From: Vulcanimicrobiota bacterium
Lineage (GTDB): Bacteria; Vulcanimicrobiota; Vulcanimicrobiia; Vulcanimicrobiales; Vulcanimicrobiaceae
DNA length: 43,444 nucleotides
Assembly: GCA_019233415.1 (NCBI GenBank)
Contig: JAFAMK010000023.1
Span: forward strand, 1 to 43,444
Reading direction: 5' to 3'
A program made the translations under genes and the position numbers. Numbering within the stretch: position 1 is the stretch's first letter; each line of letters opens with the position of its first letter. The notes under the pieces were generated by a model. The model was not told where the DNA came from, did not search any database, and saw only the letters and a list, made by a program, of their open reading frames with translations. Below, one piece after another: positions 9,220-17,054 of the stretch.

Positions 9220-10568
9220 CCGCCTCCGCCTGCGGCGGAACGCTCCGCCGCCTCGCCGCGGCTGCGGCGCTCGCAGGGGTCGCGGGATGCGCGCACCCGC
9301 CGGCACAAACGGGTTCGACCGGAACGAACGCGGGCGTGATCGGCTACGTGCACATGGACGAGCTGGTGCAGAAGCACCCGCTCTACGATCAGCTCGCGCG
9401 CTACGACCGTAGCATCCAGGCGTTCGACCTGAGCACGACGACGCCGCAGGTCGCCTCGCGCGATCCGCAGGTGCTCGCGCGCGAAAAAGAGCTCGAAAAA
9501 GAACTGAACGACGCGGCGAACCGCACGAAGGCGCTCCTCGACCAGAAGCAGCGCGAGTACCAGGACCAGGAAGCGGCGGCGATCGCCGCCGCGATGCGCG
9601 GTGCGGGCGCCGGCGGGCCGAGCGCCGCGCAGATCGCCGGAAACCTCAACGCGACCGCGCAGCAGCAGGAAGCCGGCGTCGCGACCCAGGCGCAGCACGA
9701 TCTCGACGCCTACCGCAAGACGCTGGCGAAGCAGCAGAACGCGCAGATCGCGGCCGCGCAAAAAGCGCTCGCCGAACGCGCCGACCGCACGTACCGCGCC
9801 CGGGCCGACGAGCTGCAGTCGAAGGAGTCGGCGCTCTCGCTGCGCCTCGCCAGCGACGACGCCGCGCAGCGGCTCGCGCTGCGCACGCGGCTTTCGTCGC
9901 TGGCGCTGGACGATACGGCGCGCGACGACGTGCAGAAGCAGCTCGCCGCGCTCGACCGCAAAGAAGCCGACGCGGTCGCCGCGCAGCGCAACCGCGACCA
10001 GCAGTCCCTCGCGGCGCTGCAATCGCAGCTGCACGACGAGGTGCAGCACGAGCTGAACGCGCAGGTCGCGGCGATTCAGAAGCGGTCGCTGGGGTCGCTC
10101 GCGCAGCGCCAGCAGACGCTCTCGAAGCAGGTCGCGACGGTCGGTGGCCCGGTGGTGCAGACGACGACCGCCGGCGGCAAGATGCAGCAGCAGATCAACC
10201 CGAATCTGCCGCCCGCCCTGCGCGCGCGGATCGAGCAGCTCCACAGCGACTACCAGAAGCGGTTCCAGGACGACGCGAAGACGACGATCGCCGACTTCCA
10301 GAAGACGCGCGCCGACCTCTCGCGCCGCTACCAGGAACTGCACGGCGTGAACCTCGCCGCCGACCAGGACGCGCAAGCCCAGATCGCCTCGCTCCACAAG
10401 AAGCGCGACGACCTGTACGACCAGATCGTCGCGCAGATCGACCGCGAAGTCCGCCTCATCGCGCAGCAGCGCGGGATCTCCATCGTCGTCAACAACGTCG
10501 CCGCGCCAGCCGGCGGCGTCGACCTCACCCCCGACGCCCTCAAGGACATCGAAAGCCTCCACGAATGA
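9216..10568 (+). CDS. OmpH/Skp-like lipoprotein, long coiled-coil form
   Basis: The GTG start overlaps the stop of the preceding gene (GTGA). The 450-residue product has a lipoprotein signal ending in VAGC at about residue 25, so it should be membrane-anchored and periplasmic. After GVIGYVHMDELVQKHPLYDQL, the usual first strand and helix of OmpH-like proteins, comes about 300 residues of Gln/Ala/Lys/Arg-rich coiled coil, and then a closing segment with the family-like GGVDLT motif near the end. It is far longer than classical Skp (about 160 residues). A chaperone role beside BamA is inferred from family and neighbours; a structural or spacer role is also possible. Confidence 0.7.
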   Translation: MTASACGGTLRRLAAAAALAGVAGCAHPPAQTGSTGTNAGVIGYVHMDELVQKHPLYDQLARYDRSIQAFDLSTTTPQVASRDPQVLAREKELEKELNDAANRTKALLDQKQREYQDQEAAAIAAAMRGAGAGGPSAAQIAGNLNATAQQQEAGVATQAQHDLDAYRKTLAKQQNAQIAAAQKALAERADRTYRARADELQSKESALSLRLASDDAAQRLALRTRLSSLALDDTARDDVQKQLAALDRKEADAVAAQRNRDQQSLAALQSQLHDEVQHELNAQVAAIQKRSLGSLAQRQQTLSKQVATVGGPVVQTTTAGGKMQQQINPNLPPALRARIEQLHSDYQKRFQDDAKTTIADFQKTRADLSRRYQELHGVNLAADQDAQAQIASLHKKRDDLYDQIVAQIDREVRLIAQQRGISIVVNNVAAPAGGVDLTPDALKDIESLHE

Positions 10569-10975
10569 CGACCATCCATCGCGTGCTTGCCGCCACGACG
10601 CTGCTGGCTTCGCTCTGCGCCTGCTCCACCGCACCGCAGTCGAGCATCGGCCTCATCGACACCAATCGCATCTCGTCGAACTGGCCGAAGTTCCAGAACT
10701 ACGAGAACCAGCTCTCCGCCGATGCGCAGGCGATCGACCGTTCCACGAAGTCGCCGCGTGAGAAGGACGCCGCGCACGCGGCGCTGCAGCGCCGCTTCCA
10801 AGAGGCGCAGGCGGAGCTGAGCAACGACGTCAGCACGGCCGCGAAGCAGGTCGCCGCCGACAAGCACCTGACGTACATCTTCACCCGCCAGTACGTCGGC
10901 TACGGCGGCGTCGACATCACCGCCGACGTCGAGAAGATCCTCCAGATCCAAGAGAAGCCGAGCCCAACCCCGTGA
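10565..10975 (+). CDS. Small OmpH/Skp-like lipoprotein
   Basis: A 136-residue protein whose ATG overlaps the previous stop (ATGA). The lipobox LCAC places Cys near residue 20, followed by SSIGLIDTNRI (first strand), a charged helical hairpin, and a final YVGYGGVDITADV motif shared with the two genes upstream. This is about classical Skp size once processed, but lipid-anchored. It is the third consecutive member of the family and is followed directly by lpxD, as skp is in proteobacteria (bamA-skp-lpxD-fabZ-lpxA-lpxB). Confidence 0.72.
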   Translation: MTTIHRVLAATTLLASLCACSTAPQSSIGLIDTNRISSNWPKFQNYENQLSADAQAIDRSTKSPREKDAAHAALQRRFQEAQAELSNDVSTAAKQVAADKHLTYIFTRQYVGYGGVDITADVEKILQIQEKPSPTP

Positions 10976-12006
10976 GCCTGAACCCGCTGGGCACGCTGGG
11001 AGAACTCGCCCAGCGGACCGGCGGCCGCGTCATCGGCGATCCGGCGACCGTCATCGAGCGGATCACCGCGGTCGACGACGCCGATGCGACGACGCTGACC
11101 TTCGCAGTCGACGAACGCTATCTGCGCGCCGCGCTCGGCTCGCGCGCCGCGGCCGTGTTGACCGACGAGGCGCTCGTCGCCGACGGCGAGCCGCTCGCGA
11201 AGCCCGTGCTGACCGTGCCGTCCGCGCGCATTGCGCTCGCGGCGCTGCTCGCGTCGCTCGAACCGCCGCGGCCGCAGGGACCGTTCGTGCACCCGACCGC
11301 GGCCGTCGACCCGACGGCGCAGATCGGTAACGGCGTCTGGATCGGCCCGCACGTCGCGGTCGGCGCGCGGTCGCGCGTCGGCGACCGCTCGGTGCTCGCG
11401 GCCGGGGTCGTCATCGGGAACGACGCGGCGGTCGGTGCCGACTGCCACGTCCACCCGCGCGCGTACCTCGCCGACCGCTGCGCCATGGGCGACCGGGTCG
11501 TGCTCCAGGCCGGCGCCGTGATCGGGAGCGACGGGTTCGGCTGGGCGTTCCTCGACGGGCGGCTGGTGAAGATTCCGCAGGTCGGGACGGTCGAGCTCGG
11601 CGACGACGTCGAGATCGGCGCGAACACGTGCATCGACCGCGCGCAGACCGGCGTCACCTCGGTCGGGAACGGGACGAAGATCGACAACCTGTGCCAGATC
11701 GGGCACAACGCGCGCATCGGCAGCCACAGCGCGATTGCCGCGTTCGCCGGCCTCGCCGGGACGACGACGATCGGCGACTACGTGCGCGTCGCGGGCTCGG
11801 TCCTGTTCAAGGGCCACATCACGATCGGCGACCGCGTGACGATCGCCGGGGCCTCGCACATCTGGGGCGACGTCCCGGACGACGCGTTCGTGAGCGGGCG
11901 CCCGGCGCAGAACCACCGCGACGAGGTGCGGCTCCAGGCCTACCTCCGGCGGCTGCCGAAGCTGTTCGCTCGGGTCGACGCGCTTGAAAAGCAAGACCCC
12001 GACTGA
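10972..12006 (+). CDS. lpxD: UDP-3-O-acylglucosamine N-acyltransferase LpxD
   Basis: LpxD adds the N-linked acyl chain to UDP-3-O-acylglucosamine in the third step of lipid A synthesis. The 344-residue protein has the N-terminal uridine-binding domain, then a left-handed beta-helix of hexapeptide repeats from about residue 105. The IGSDGFGWA and CIDRAQTGVTSVGNGTKIDN blocks and the QIGHNARIG segment with the catalytic His are characteristic. The GTG start overlaps the preceding stop by 4 nt (GTGA). LpxA, which shares the hexapeptide fold, is encoded separately at 13355. Confidence 0.95.
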   Translation: MSLNPLGTLGELAQRTGGRVIGDPATVIERITAVDDADATTLTFAVDERYLRAALGSRAAAVLTDEALVADGEPLAKPVLTVPSARIALAALLASLEPPRPQGPFVHPTAAVDPTAQIGNGVWIGPHVAVGARSRVGDRSVLAAGVVIGNDAAVGADCHVHPRAYLADRCAMGDRVVLQAGAVIGSDGFGWAFLDGRLVKIPQVGTVELGDDVEIGANTCIDRAQTGVTSVGNGTKIDNLCQIGHNARIGSHSAIAAFAGLAGTTTIGDYVRVAGSVLFKGHITIGDRVTIAGASHIWGDVPDDAFVSGRPAQNHRDEVRLQAYLRRLPKLFARVDALEKQDPD

Positions 12007-12010
12007 ACTC

Positions 12011-12862
12011 GTGCAGTATCAAACGACATTGCGCGACGCGATCGCGTTCGAAGGCGCTGGGCTCCACACCGGCGCGGCCGCGCGGGTCCGCGTCCTCCCC
12101 GCCCCGGCCGGCCACGGCCTGCGCTTCCGCCTCGACGACGCGGTCGAGTTTCCCGCGCGCGCCGACTACGTCGTCGACACGGTGCGCGCGACGGTCCTCG
12201 GCTGCGGCGAGCACCGCGTCTCGACCGTCGAGCACCTGCTCTCGGCGCTGCTCGGCTGCGGCGTCGACAACGCGCTGATCGCGGTCGACGGTCCCGAGAT
12301 CCCGGTCAGAGACGGGAGCGCGAAGGAATTTGCCGATGCCATCGACGCGGTCGGGCTGGCCACGCTCCACGAAGCGCGCGTGCGCTGGATCCCGACCGAG
12401 GCGCGCGTCTTCCGCGACGGCGAGAAGTTGCTGGTCGTCGCGCCGGCGGCGTCGTTCCGCGTGCGCATGACGGTCGACTACCCGCAGCCGATCGGCGCGC
12501 AGTACGTCGAGGCCGAGATCACGCCCGAGGCCTATCGCACCGAGGTCGCGCCGAATCGCACCTTCGGGTTCCTGCACGAGGTCGAGGCGCTGATGAAGCG
12601 CGGGCTCGCGCAGGGCGGGACGCTCGAGAATGCGGTCGTGTTCGGTCCCGACGGACCGCTCGCGCCGCTGCGCTCGCCGCACGAGCCGGCGCGCCACAAG
12701 GTGCTCGACTTGGTCGGGGACTTCGCGCTGCTCGGCGCCTACCCGCAGTGCGAGGTCATCGCGATCAAGAGCGGGCACAAGCTCCACTGCACCGCGGTGC
12801 GCGAGCTCCGTCCCTTCGGCGACGGTGAAGCGGCGGCCGCGATTTCTTCCGCCAGCTCGTGA
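12011..12862 (+). CDS. lpxC: UDP-3-O-acyl-N-acetylglucosamine deacetylase LpxC
   Basis: LpxC is the zinc-dependent deacetylase that commits UDP-3-O-acyl-GlcNAc to lipid A. Visible motifs are GLHTG (residues 17-21), STVEHLLSAL with the Zn-binding His and the preceding catalytic Glu, RHKVLDLVGD with the second Zn His and Asp, and SGHKLH with the catalytic His. At 283 residues it is slightly shorter than the E. coli enzyme (305). I chose the GTG at 12011 because it places GLHTG at the usual distance from the N-terminus; an in-frame TTG at 11984 would add nine residues inside lpxD. It does not continue into FabZ, unlike the LpxC-FabZ fusions of Bacteroidetes. Confidence 0.94.
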   Translation: MQYQTTLRDAIAFEGAGLHTGAAARVRVLPAPAGHGLRFRLDDAVEFPARADYVVDTVRATVLGCGEHRVSTVEHLLSALLGCGVDNALIAVDGPEIPVRDGSAKEFADAIDAVGLATLHEARVRWIPTEARVFRDGEKLLVVAPAASFRVRMTVDYPQPIGAQYVEAEITPEAYRTEVAPNRTFGFLHEVEALMKRGLAQGGTLENAVVFGPDGPLAPLRSPHEPARHKVLDLVGDFALLGAYPQCEVIAIKSGHKLHCTAVRELRPFGDGEAAAAISSASS

Positions 12863-12884
12863 GCGACCGAAGGTAGAGACGCGC

Positions 12885-13358
12885 GTGCAGACGCTCGACG
12901 TGCGCGAGATCATGAAGATCTTGCCGCACCGTTACCCGATGCTGCTGATCGACCGCATCACGGAACTCGTGCCGATGGTGCGCGCGCGCGGCTACAAGAA
13001 CGTCACCGCGAACGAGCAGATGCTGGTCGGGCACTTCCCGGGGAACCCGCTCTTTCCGGGCGTCTACATGATCGAAGCGCTCGCGCAGCTCGGCGGCACG
13101 ACGATCATCGAGCCCGGCGAGATGGCGCGCAAGGTGCCGTACCTGGCGGCGATCGACAAGGCGAAGTTCCGCCGTCCCGTCATTCCGGGCGACCGGCTCG
13201 ACATGGAGGCGCGCGTCCTCAAGACGAAGCTGAACATCGGCTGGGTCGCGGTCGACGCGAGCGTCGACGGCAAGCCGGTCGTCAGCGCCGAGCTGACCTT
13301 CTCGGTCGCCAGCGACCCGTCGGCGTTCGCCTACGACGCCACGGTGCTGCACCTGTGA
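12885..13358 (+). CDS. fabZ: 3-hydroxyacyl-ACP dehydratase FabZ
   Basis: FabZ dehydrates beta-hydroxyacyl-ACP in fatty acid elongation and so competes with LpxA for substrate. The 157-residue hot-dog-fold protein shows ILPHRYPMLLID, the GHFPGNPLFPGVYMIEALAQ block with catalytic His and Glu, and KAKFRRPVIPGD. The GTG at 12885 follows AAGGTAGAG; an ATG at 12912 is the alternative but would remove part of the first helix. It sits between lpxC and lpxA, the conserved genomic position, which allows coordinated supply of hydroxyacyl-ACP. Confidence 0.95.
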   Translation: MQTLDVREIMKILPHRYPMLLIDRITELVPMVRARGYKNVTANEQMLVGHFPGNPLFPGVYMIEALAQLGGTTIIEPGEMARKVPYLAAIDKAKFRRPVIPGDRLDMEARVLKTKLNIGWVAVDASVDGKPVVSAELTFSVASDPSAFAYDATVLHL

Positions 13359-14128
13359 TCCACCCGAGCGCGATCGTCCACCCGAACGCGAGCATCGCCA
13401 AGAACGTCGACATCGGACCGTACTGCGTCGTCGGCGAGCACGTGACGATCGGCGCGCGCGCGACGCTGCTCGCGCACGTCGTCATCACGGGGCGCACGAC
13501 GATCGGCGAGGACGCGGTGATCCATCCGTTCTGCTCGATCGGCGCGCCCTCGCAGGACCGCAAGGCGGAAGAGGGTGAGCTGGCCTACACGACGATCGGC
13601 GCACGCACGGTGATCCGCGAGTACGTCTCGATCCACCGCGGCAGCGCCGACGCCGGCGGCGTCACCTCGGTCGGCGACGACTGCCTGATCCTCGCGTACG
13701 GGCACATCGCGCACAACTGCCACGTCGGCAACGGCGTGACGATGTCGAACCTCGCGCAGCTCGCCGGCCACGTCGTCGTCGAAGACAACGCGCTGGTCGG
13801 TGCGATGGCGGGCGTACACCAGTTCGTGCGGATCGGCCAGTACGCGTTCGTCGGCGGCTACACGAAGCTCGGCCGCGACCTGCCGCCGTATCTCCTGGCC
13901 GACGGCAATCCCGCGGAAGTCTACGGGCTCAACAGCGTCGGCCTGCGCCGTGCCGGCTTCTCGCGCGAGGCGCTGGTCGAGCTGAAGGACGCGTACAAGA
14001 CGATCTACCGCTCCGAGAAGAACGTCTCGCAGGCGGTCGAGGCGTTGCGCGGGACCGTCCAAACCGACGAAGGCCGCTCGCTGCTCGCCTTCTTGGAAGC
14101 CGAGTCGGAGCGGGGCATCCTGAAGTAA
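13355..14128 (+). CDS. lpxA: UDP-N-acetylglucosamine acyltransferase LpxA
   Basis: LpxA performs the first lipid A step, 3-O-acylation of UDP-GlcNAc with hydroxyacyl-ACP. The 257-residue chain starts IHPSAIVHPNASI, consists of hexapeptide repeats for about 190 residues, and carries AYGHIAHNCHVGN with the catalytic His. The GAMAGVHQFVRIG stretch and the helical C-terminal domain (LKDAYKTIYRSEK) are typical. The GTG start overlaps the fabZ stop by 4 nt. Confidence 0.96.
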   Translation: MIHPSAIVHPNASIAKNVDIGPYCVVGEHVTIGARATLLAHVVITGRTTIGEDAVIHPFCSIGAPSQDRKAEEGELAYTTIGARTVIREYVSIHRGSADAGGVTSVGDDCLILAYGHIAHNCHVGNGVTMSNLAQLAGHVVVEDNALVGAMAGVHQFVRIGQYAFVGGYTKLGRDLPPYLLADGNPAEVYGLNSVGLRRAGFSREALVELKDAYKTIYRSEKNVSQAVEALRGTVQTDEGRSLLAFLEAESERGILK

Positions 14129-14139
14129 TCACATCACCC

Positions 14140-15246
14140 ATGCGCGTCTTTTTCTCGACGGGCGAGGCATCGGGTGAGCTGCTCGCGTCGGACTTGTTGG
14201 GTGCGATGCGCGAACGCGTGCCGGTCGACGCCGAAGGGATCGGCGACGCGCGGCTGGAGCACGCCGGCGTGCGGATCGTGCAGCGCACGCGCGGCTGGGC
14301 GTCGCTCGGGATCGTCGACGCGCTGCGCAAAGTTCCGCGGCTGTGGACGGTCATGGCGCGCACCGCGCTGCGGCTGCGGCGCGCGCCGCCGGACCTCGTC
14401 GTGCTGGTCGACTTCGGCGCGTTCAACCTGCGCTTGGCGCGCACGCTGCGATTGCTCGGCTTTCCGAAGCCGATCGTCTACTACGCGCCGCCGTCGGCGT
14501 GGCTCGACAGCGTCAAGCGCGCGCGGCTCGTCGCCGCGGCGTGCGACGCGCTGACGATCTTCCGGCACCAGGCCGAGTTCTACCGCTCGCGCGGGCTCCC
14601 CATCGGCTACGTCGGGCACCCGCTCGTCTCGACGATCGCGCCGCGCGCGCCGCGCGCCGCGCCGCCGCCGGACGGCGGGCTCGTCGCGCTGCTCCCCGGC
14701 AGCCGTCACGGCGAGATCGAGCGGCACACGCCGCGGCTGCTCGACGCGCTCGCGCGCGTGCGCGAGGTGCGCCCGAACGTGCGCGCGCAGTTCGTCGCGA
14801 TCGACAACGACGCGCAGGCGCACATCGAGCACCTGCTCTCGTTCCGCTCGCCGCTTCCGGTCGCGATCGTGCGCGACGCGCGCGCGGCGCTGCGCGACGC
14901 CGACGCGGCCATGGTCGCGTCGGGCACCGCAGTTCTCGAAGCGGCGCTGCTCGAAACGCCTGCGGTCGCGCTGTACGTGTTGTCCGACGCGCAGGCGCGC
15001 ATCGCGCGCCGCGTCTACCACGGCACGTACGTCACGCTGCCGAACCTCGTGCTCGACGAACCGCTCGTCCCCGAATTGCTGCAGGAAGCGGCGACGCCCG
15101 CCGCGCTCGCGGAGGCGGTTCTCGCGCTGCTCGACGACCCCGCGCGCCAGCGCGAAGGCTATGCGCGGATGCGTGCCGCGCTCGGCCCGCCCGACGCGCT
15201 GCGCCGCAACGCCGACTGGGTGCTCGCCGCGGCGGGGCGCGCGTAG
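14140..15246 (+). CDS. lpxB: Lipid-A-disaccharide synthase LpxB
   Basis: LpxB (GT19) joins UDP-2,3-diacylglucosamine to 2,3-diacylglucosamine-1-phosphate. The 368-residue protein opens with FSTGEASGE, has VDFGAFNLRLA, the PPSAWLDS segment and LLPGSRHGEI, and ends with the VASGTAVLEAALLETP donor-site region. It needs the product of an LpxH/LpxI/LpxG-type hydrolase, and no recognisable LpxH or LpxI is in the window; the next gene is a candidate. The ATG lies 11 nt after the lpxA stop. Confidence 0.93.
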   Translation: MRVFFSTGEASGELLASDLLGAMRERVPVDAEGIGDARLEHAGVRIVQRTRGWASLGIVDALRKVPRLWTVMARTALRLRRAPPDLVVLVDFGAFNLRLARTLRLLGFPKPIVYYAPPSAWLDSVKRARLVAAACDALTIFRHQAEFYRSRGLPIGYVGHPLVSTIAPRAPRAAPPPDGGLVALLPGSRHGEIERHTPRLLDALARVREVRPNVRAQFVAIDNDAQAHIEHLLSFRSPLPVAIVRDARAALRDADAAMVASGTAVLEAALLETPAVALYVLSDAQARIARRVYHGTYVTLPNLVLDEPLVPELLQEAATPAALAEAVLALLDDPARQREGYARMRAALGPPDALRRNADWVLAAAGRA

Positions 15247-15252
15247 CCTCCC

Positions 15253-15978
15253 GTGCGCATCTATCACACCAGCGATTTGCACGACCGGCGGCACGTCGCC
15301 GCGCCGATCAACGCGCTGCGCGCCGCGAAGCCGGGGCTGTACGTCGACTGCGGCGACAGCCTGCGCGGCTCGCAGACGGTGTTCCACCGCAGCGAGCCGA
15401 TCATCGCCGAGCTGGACGCCGCGCACGTCGACGTGCAGGCGATGGGGAACCGCGAGTTCCACTACCTGTTCGGCGCGCTGCGGTCGCGCGTCGCGCGCAT
15501 GCATCATCCGCTCGTGTGCGCGAACCTGCGCGACGCGAAGGGGCGTGCGCTCCCGTTCACCGCGGACGTCGTCCTTCGACGAGCTCAGGATGACGGGGAG
15601 TGGACGCTGCGGTTCTTCGGGCTGCTGGTCGTGCAGTATCCGGCCGGCTCGCCGTGGGAGCGCGTCTTCTCATGGCGGTTCGACGACCCGCTCGACGTCG
15701 CGGCGCGCATCGCCGACGACACGCCGCCCGGCACGACGCTGATCGCGCTCTCGCACCTCGGTTTGCGCCACGACCGTTTGCTCGCGCAGCGCGTTCCGCG
15801 GCTCGACCTCATCCTCGGCGGGCACAGCCACGACATGCTCGCCGCGCCGGAACTCGTCGGCGGCGTGCCGATCGTGCACGCCGGGCCGTACGGCGCCTAC
15901 GCGTCGCGCACCGACCTGGTGAAGGACGCGAACGGCCGCGCGCGGATCGCCGACTTCGCGCTCGAGCCGCTGCGATGA
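15253..15978 (+). CDS. Calcineurin-type phosphoesterase, 5'-nucleotidase-like; candidate LpxH substitute
   Basis: A 241-residue metallophosphoesterase without a signal peptide, hence cytoplasmic. Metal-site motifs are in order: SDLH (residues 7-10), CGDS (about 33-36), GNREFHY (about 60-66), a later SHLG His, and GGHSH. The scaffold reads like the N-terminal domain of UshA/YfkN 5'-nucleotidases, but those have GNHEF; here the His is Arg, as in the GNRDF motif of LpxH. UshA-type enzymes are normally exported with a second domain, which is absent here. Its place directly after lpxB and before an LpxB paralogue suggests UDP-2,3-diacylglucosamine hydrolysis; this is inference. GTG start 6 nt after lpxB. 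A short repeat-like sequence is embedded in frame at 15571-15595. Confidence 0.72.
   Translation: MRIYHTSDLHDRRHVAAPINALRAAKPGLYVDCGDSLRGSQTVFHRSEPIIAELDAAHVDVQAMGNREFHYLFGALRSRVARMHHPLVCANLRDAKGRALPFTADVVLRRAQDDGEWTLRFFGLLVVQYPAGSPWERVFSWRFDDPLDVAARIADDTPPGTTLIALSHLGLRHDRLLAQRVPRLDLILGGHSHDMLAAPELVGGVPIVHAGPYGAYASRTDLVKDANGRARIADFALEPLR
15571..15595 (+). repeat. Dispersed-repeat-like sequence inside the phosphoesterase gene
   Basis: The stretch reads GTCCTTCGACGAGCTC followed by AGGATGAC. It resembles a short repeat (CCTTCGAC-AGCTC-AGGATGAC) that I recall as widespread in intergenic DNA of several phyla and in metagenome assemblies. Here it lies in frame and encodes VLRRAQDDG, in a region of the phosphoesterase expected to be a variable loop. 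Only this copy was found in the window. Confidence 0.4.
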
Positions 15979-17054
15979 GCGGCACGATCTTGTTCGTCAC
16001 CAACGGGCACGGCGAAGCGGCGATCGCGGCGCGCATCGCGCAGGAGACGCGCGCGCTCGGCGACCTGCGCACCGAGCACTTCGGGCTGGTCGGCGAACGG
16101 CTCGGCGGCGGCGACTTTCCCGACGTCGGGCCGCAGCGCGCGATGCCGTCGGGCGGGCTCGTTGCGATGGGAAACGTGCGCGCGTTCGCGCGTGACCTCG
16201 GCGCGGGATTTGTCGGCTTGTTCGTGCGGCAGGTGCGCTTTCTGCGCGGCGCGCGCGGGCGCTACGCGGCGGTCGTCGCGGTCGGCGACGCGTACGCGTG
16301 CGCGCTCGCACGCCTCGCCGGCCCGCCGCTCGCGTTCGTCGGCACGGCGAAGAGCGTCTACGTCGCGCCGTACGGCCCGGGCGAACGCCGCATCCTGCGC
16401 GGCGCGCGCCGCATCTTCGTGCGCGACGCGGCGACCGCCGCGGCGCTGCAGCGCCATGGCGTCGCCGCCGAGGCACCCGGCAACGTGATCGTCGACTTGC
16501 TCGCGAGCAATGCGCGCGTCGATTGGAACGCGCCGCTGCGGCTCGCGCTGTTGCCAGGCTCGCGCGAGCGCGCCTACGCGGACGCGCTGCGGCTGGCCCA
16601 GGTCGTCGCGCGCCTGCGCGCGCGTGGGCTCGCGCCCGACGCGGTGCTCTCGATCGCGCCGAACCTCGAGCCGGCGCGCTTCGCACCGGCCCTCGAACGC
16701 GGCGCGCTGCGCGCCTGGACCGGCCCGCTCGGCGCGCTCTTGCACGATGCGACGCTCGTCCTCGGCCAGAGCGGAACCGCCAACGAAGCCGCAGCGGCGG
16801 AAGGGCTCCCGGTCGTCGCGCTCGAGCTGGACGGCGCGCCGCGCGACGCCTGGTACCGCAAGCGGCAGATGGGCCTGCTCGGCGCGGCGCTCCAGATCGT
16901 GCCGGGCGATCCGGACCGCGCGGCGGACGCCGTCGCCGCGCTGCTCGGCGACCCCGCGCGGCGCGAACGGATGGGCGCGGTCGGTCGCGAGCGGATGGGG
17001 CCGCCGGGCGGCGCGCGGGCGATCGCGCAGGCCGTCGCGGGCCTCGCGGCATGA
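15975..17054 (+). CDS. LpxB-related glycosyltransferase-like protein
   Basis: This 359-residue protein starts with an ATG overlapping the previous stop. The N-terminus FVTNGHGEAAIAARIA is a degenerate version of the LpxB STGEASGE region. LALLPGSRERAY and LGQSGTANEAAAAEGLPVVA correspond to the LpxB/MurG GT-B donor half. It resembles the cyanobacterial LpxB-like family (TIGR03492, as I recall), whose function is unknown. It is clearly a paralogue of lpxB two genes upstream. A role in adding or modifying a lipid-linked sugar before the following ligase gene is plausible but unproven. Confidence 0.72.
   Translation: MSGTILFVTNGHGEAAIAARIAQETRALGDLRTEHFGLVGERLGGGDFPDVGPQRAMPSGGLVAMGNVRAFARDLGAGFVGLFVRQVRFLRGARGRYAAVVAVGDAYACALARLAGPPLAFVGTAKSVYVAPYGPGERRILRGARRIFVRDAATAAALQRHGVAAEAPGNVIVDLLASNARVDWNAPLRLALLPGSRERAYADALRLAQVVARLRARGLAPDAVLSIAPNLEPARFAPALERGALRAWTGPLGALLHDATLVLGQSGTANEAAAAEGLPVVALELDGAPRDAWYRKRQMGLLGAALQIVPGDPDRAADAVAALLGDPARRERMGAVGRERMGPPGGARAIAQAVAGLAA

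Noticed and set aside
14343..15593. A 416-codon plus-strand frame over lpxB and the phosphoesterase start
   Set aside because: It is a shifted reading of lpxB with Arg/Ala-rich sequence; its end in RPSTSSG is only the repeat-like element read in another frame.
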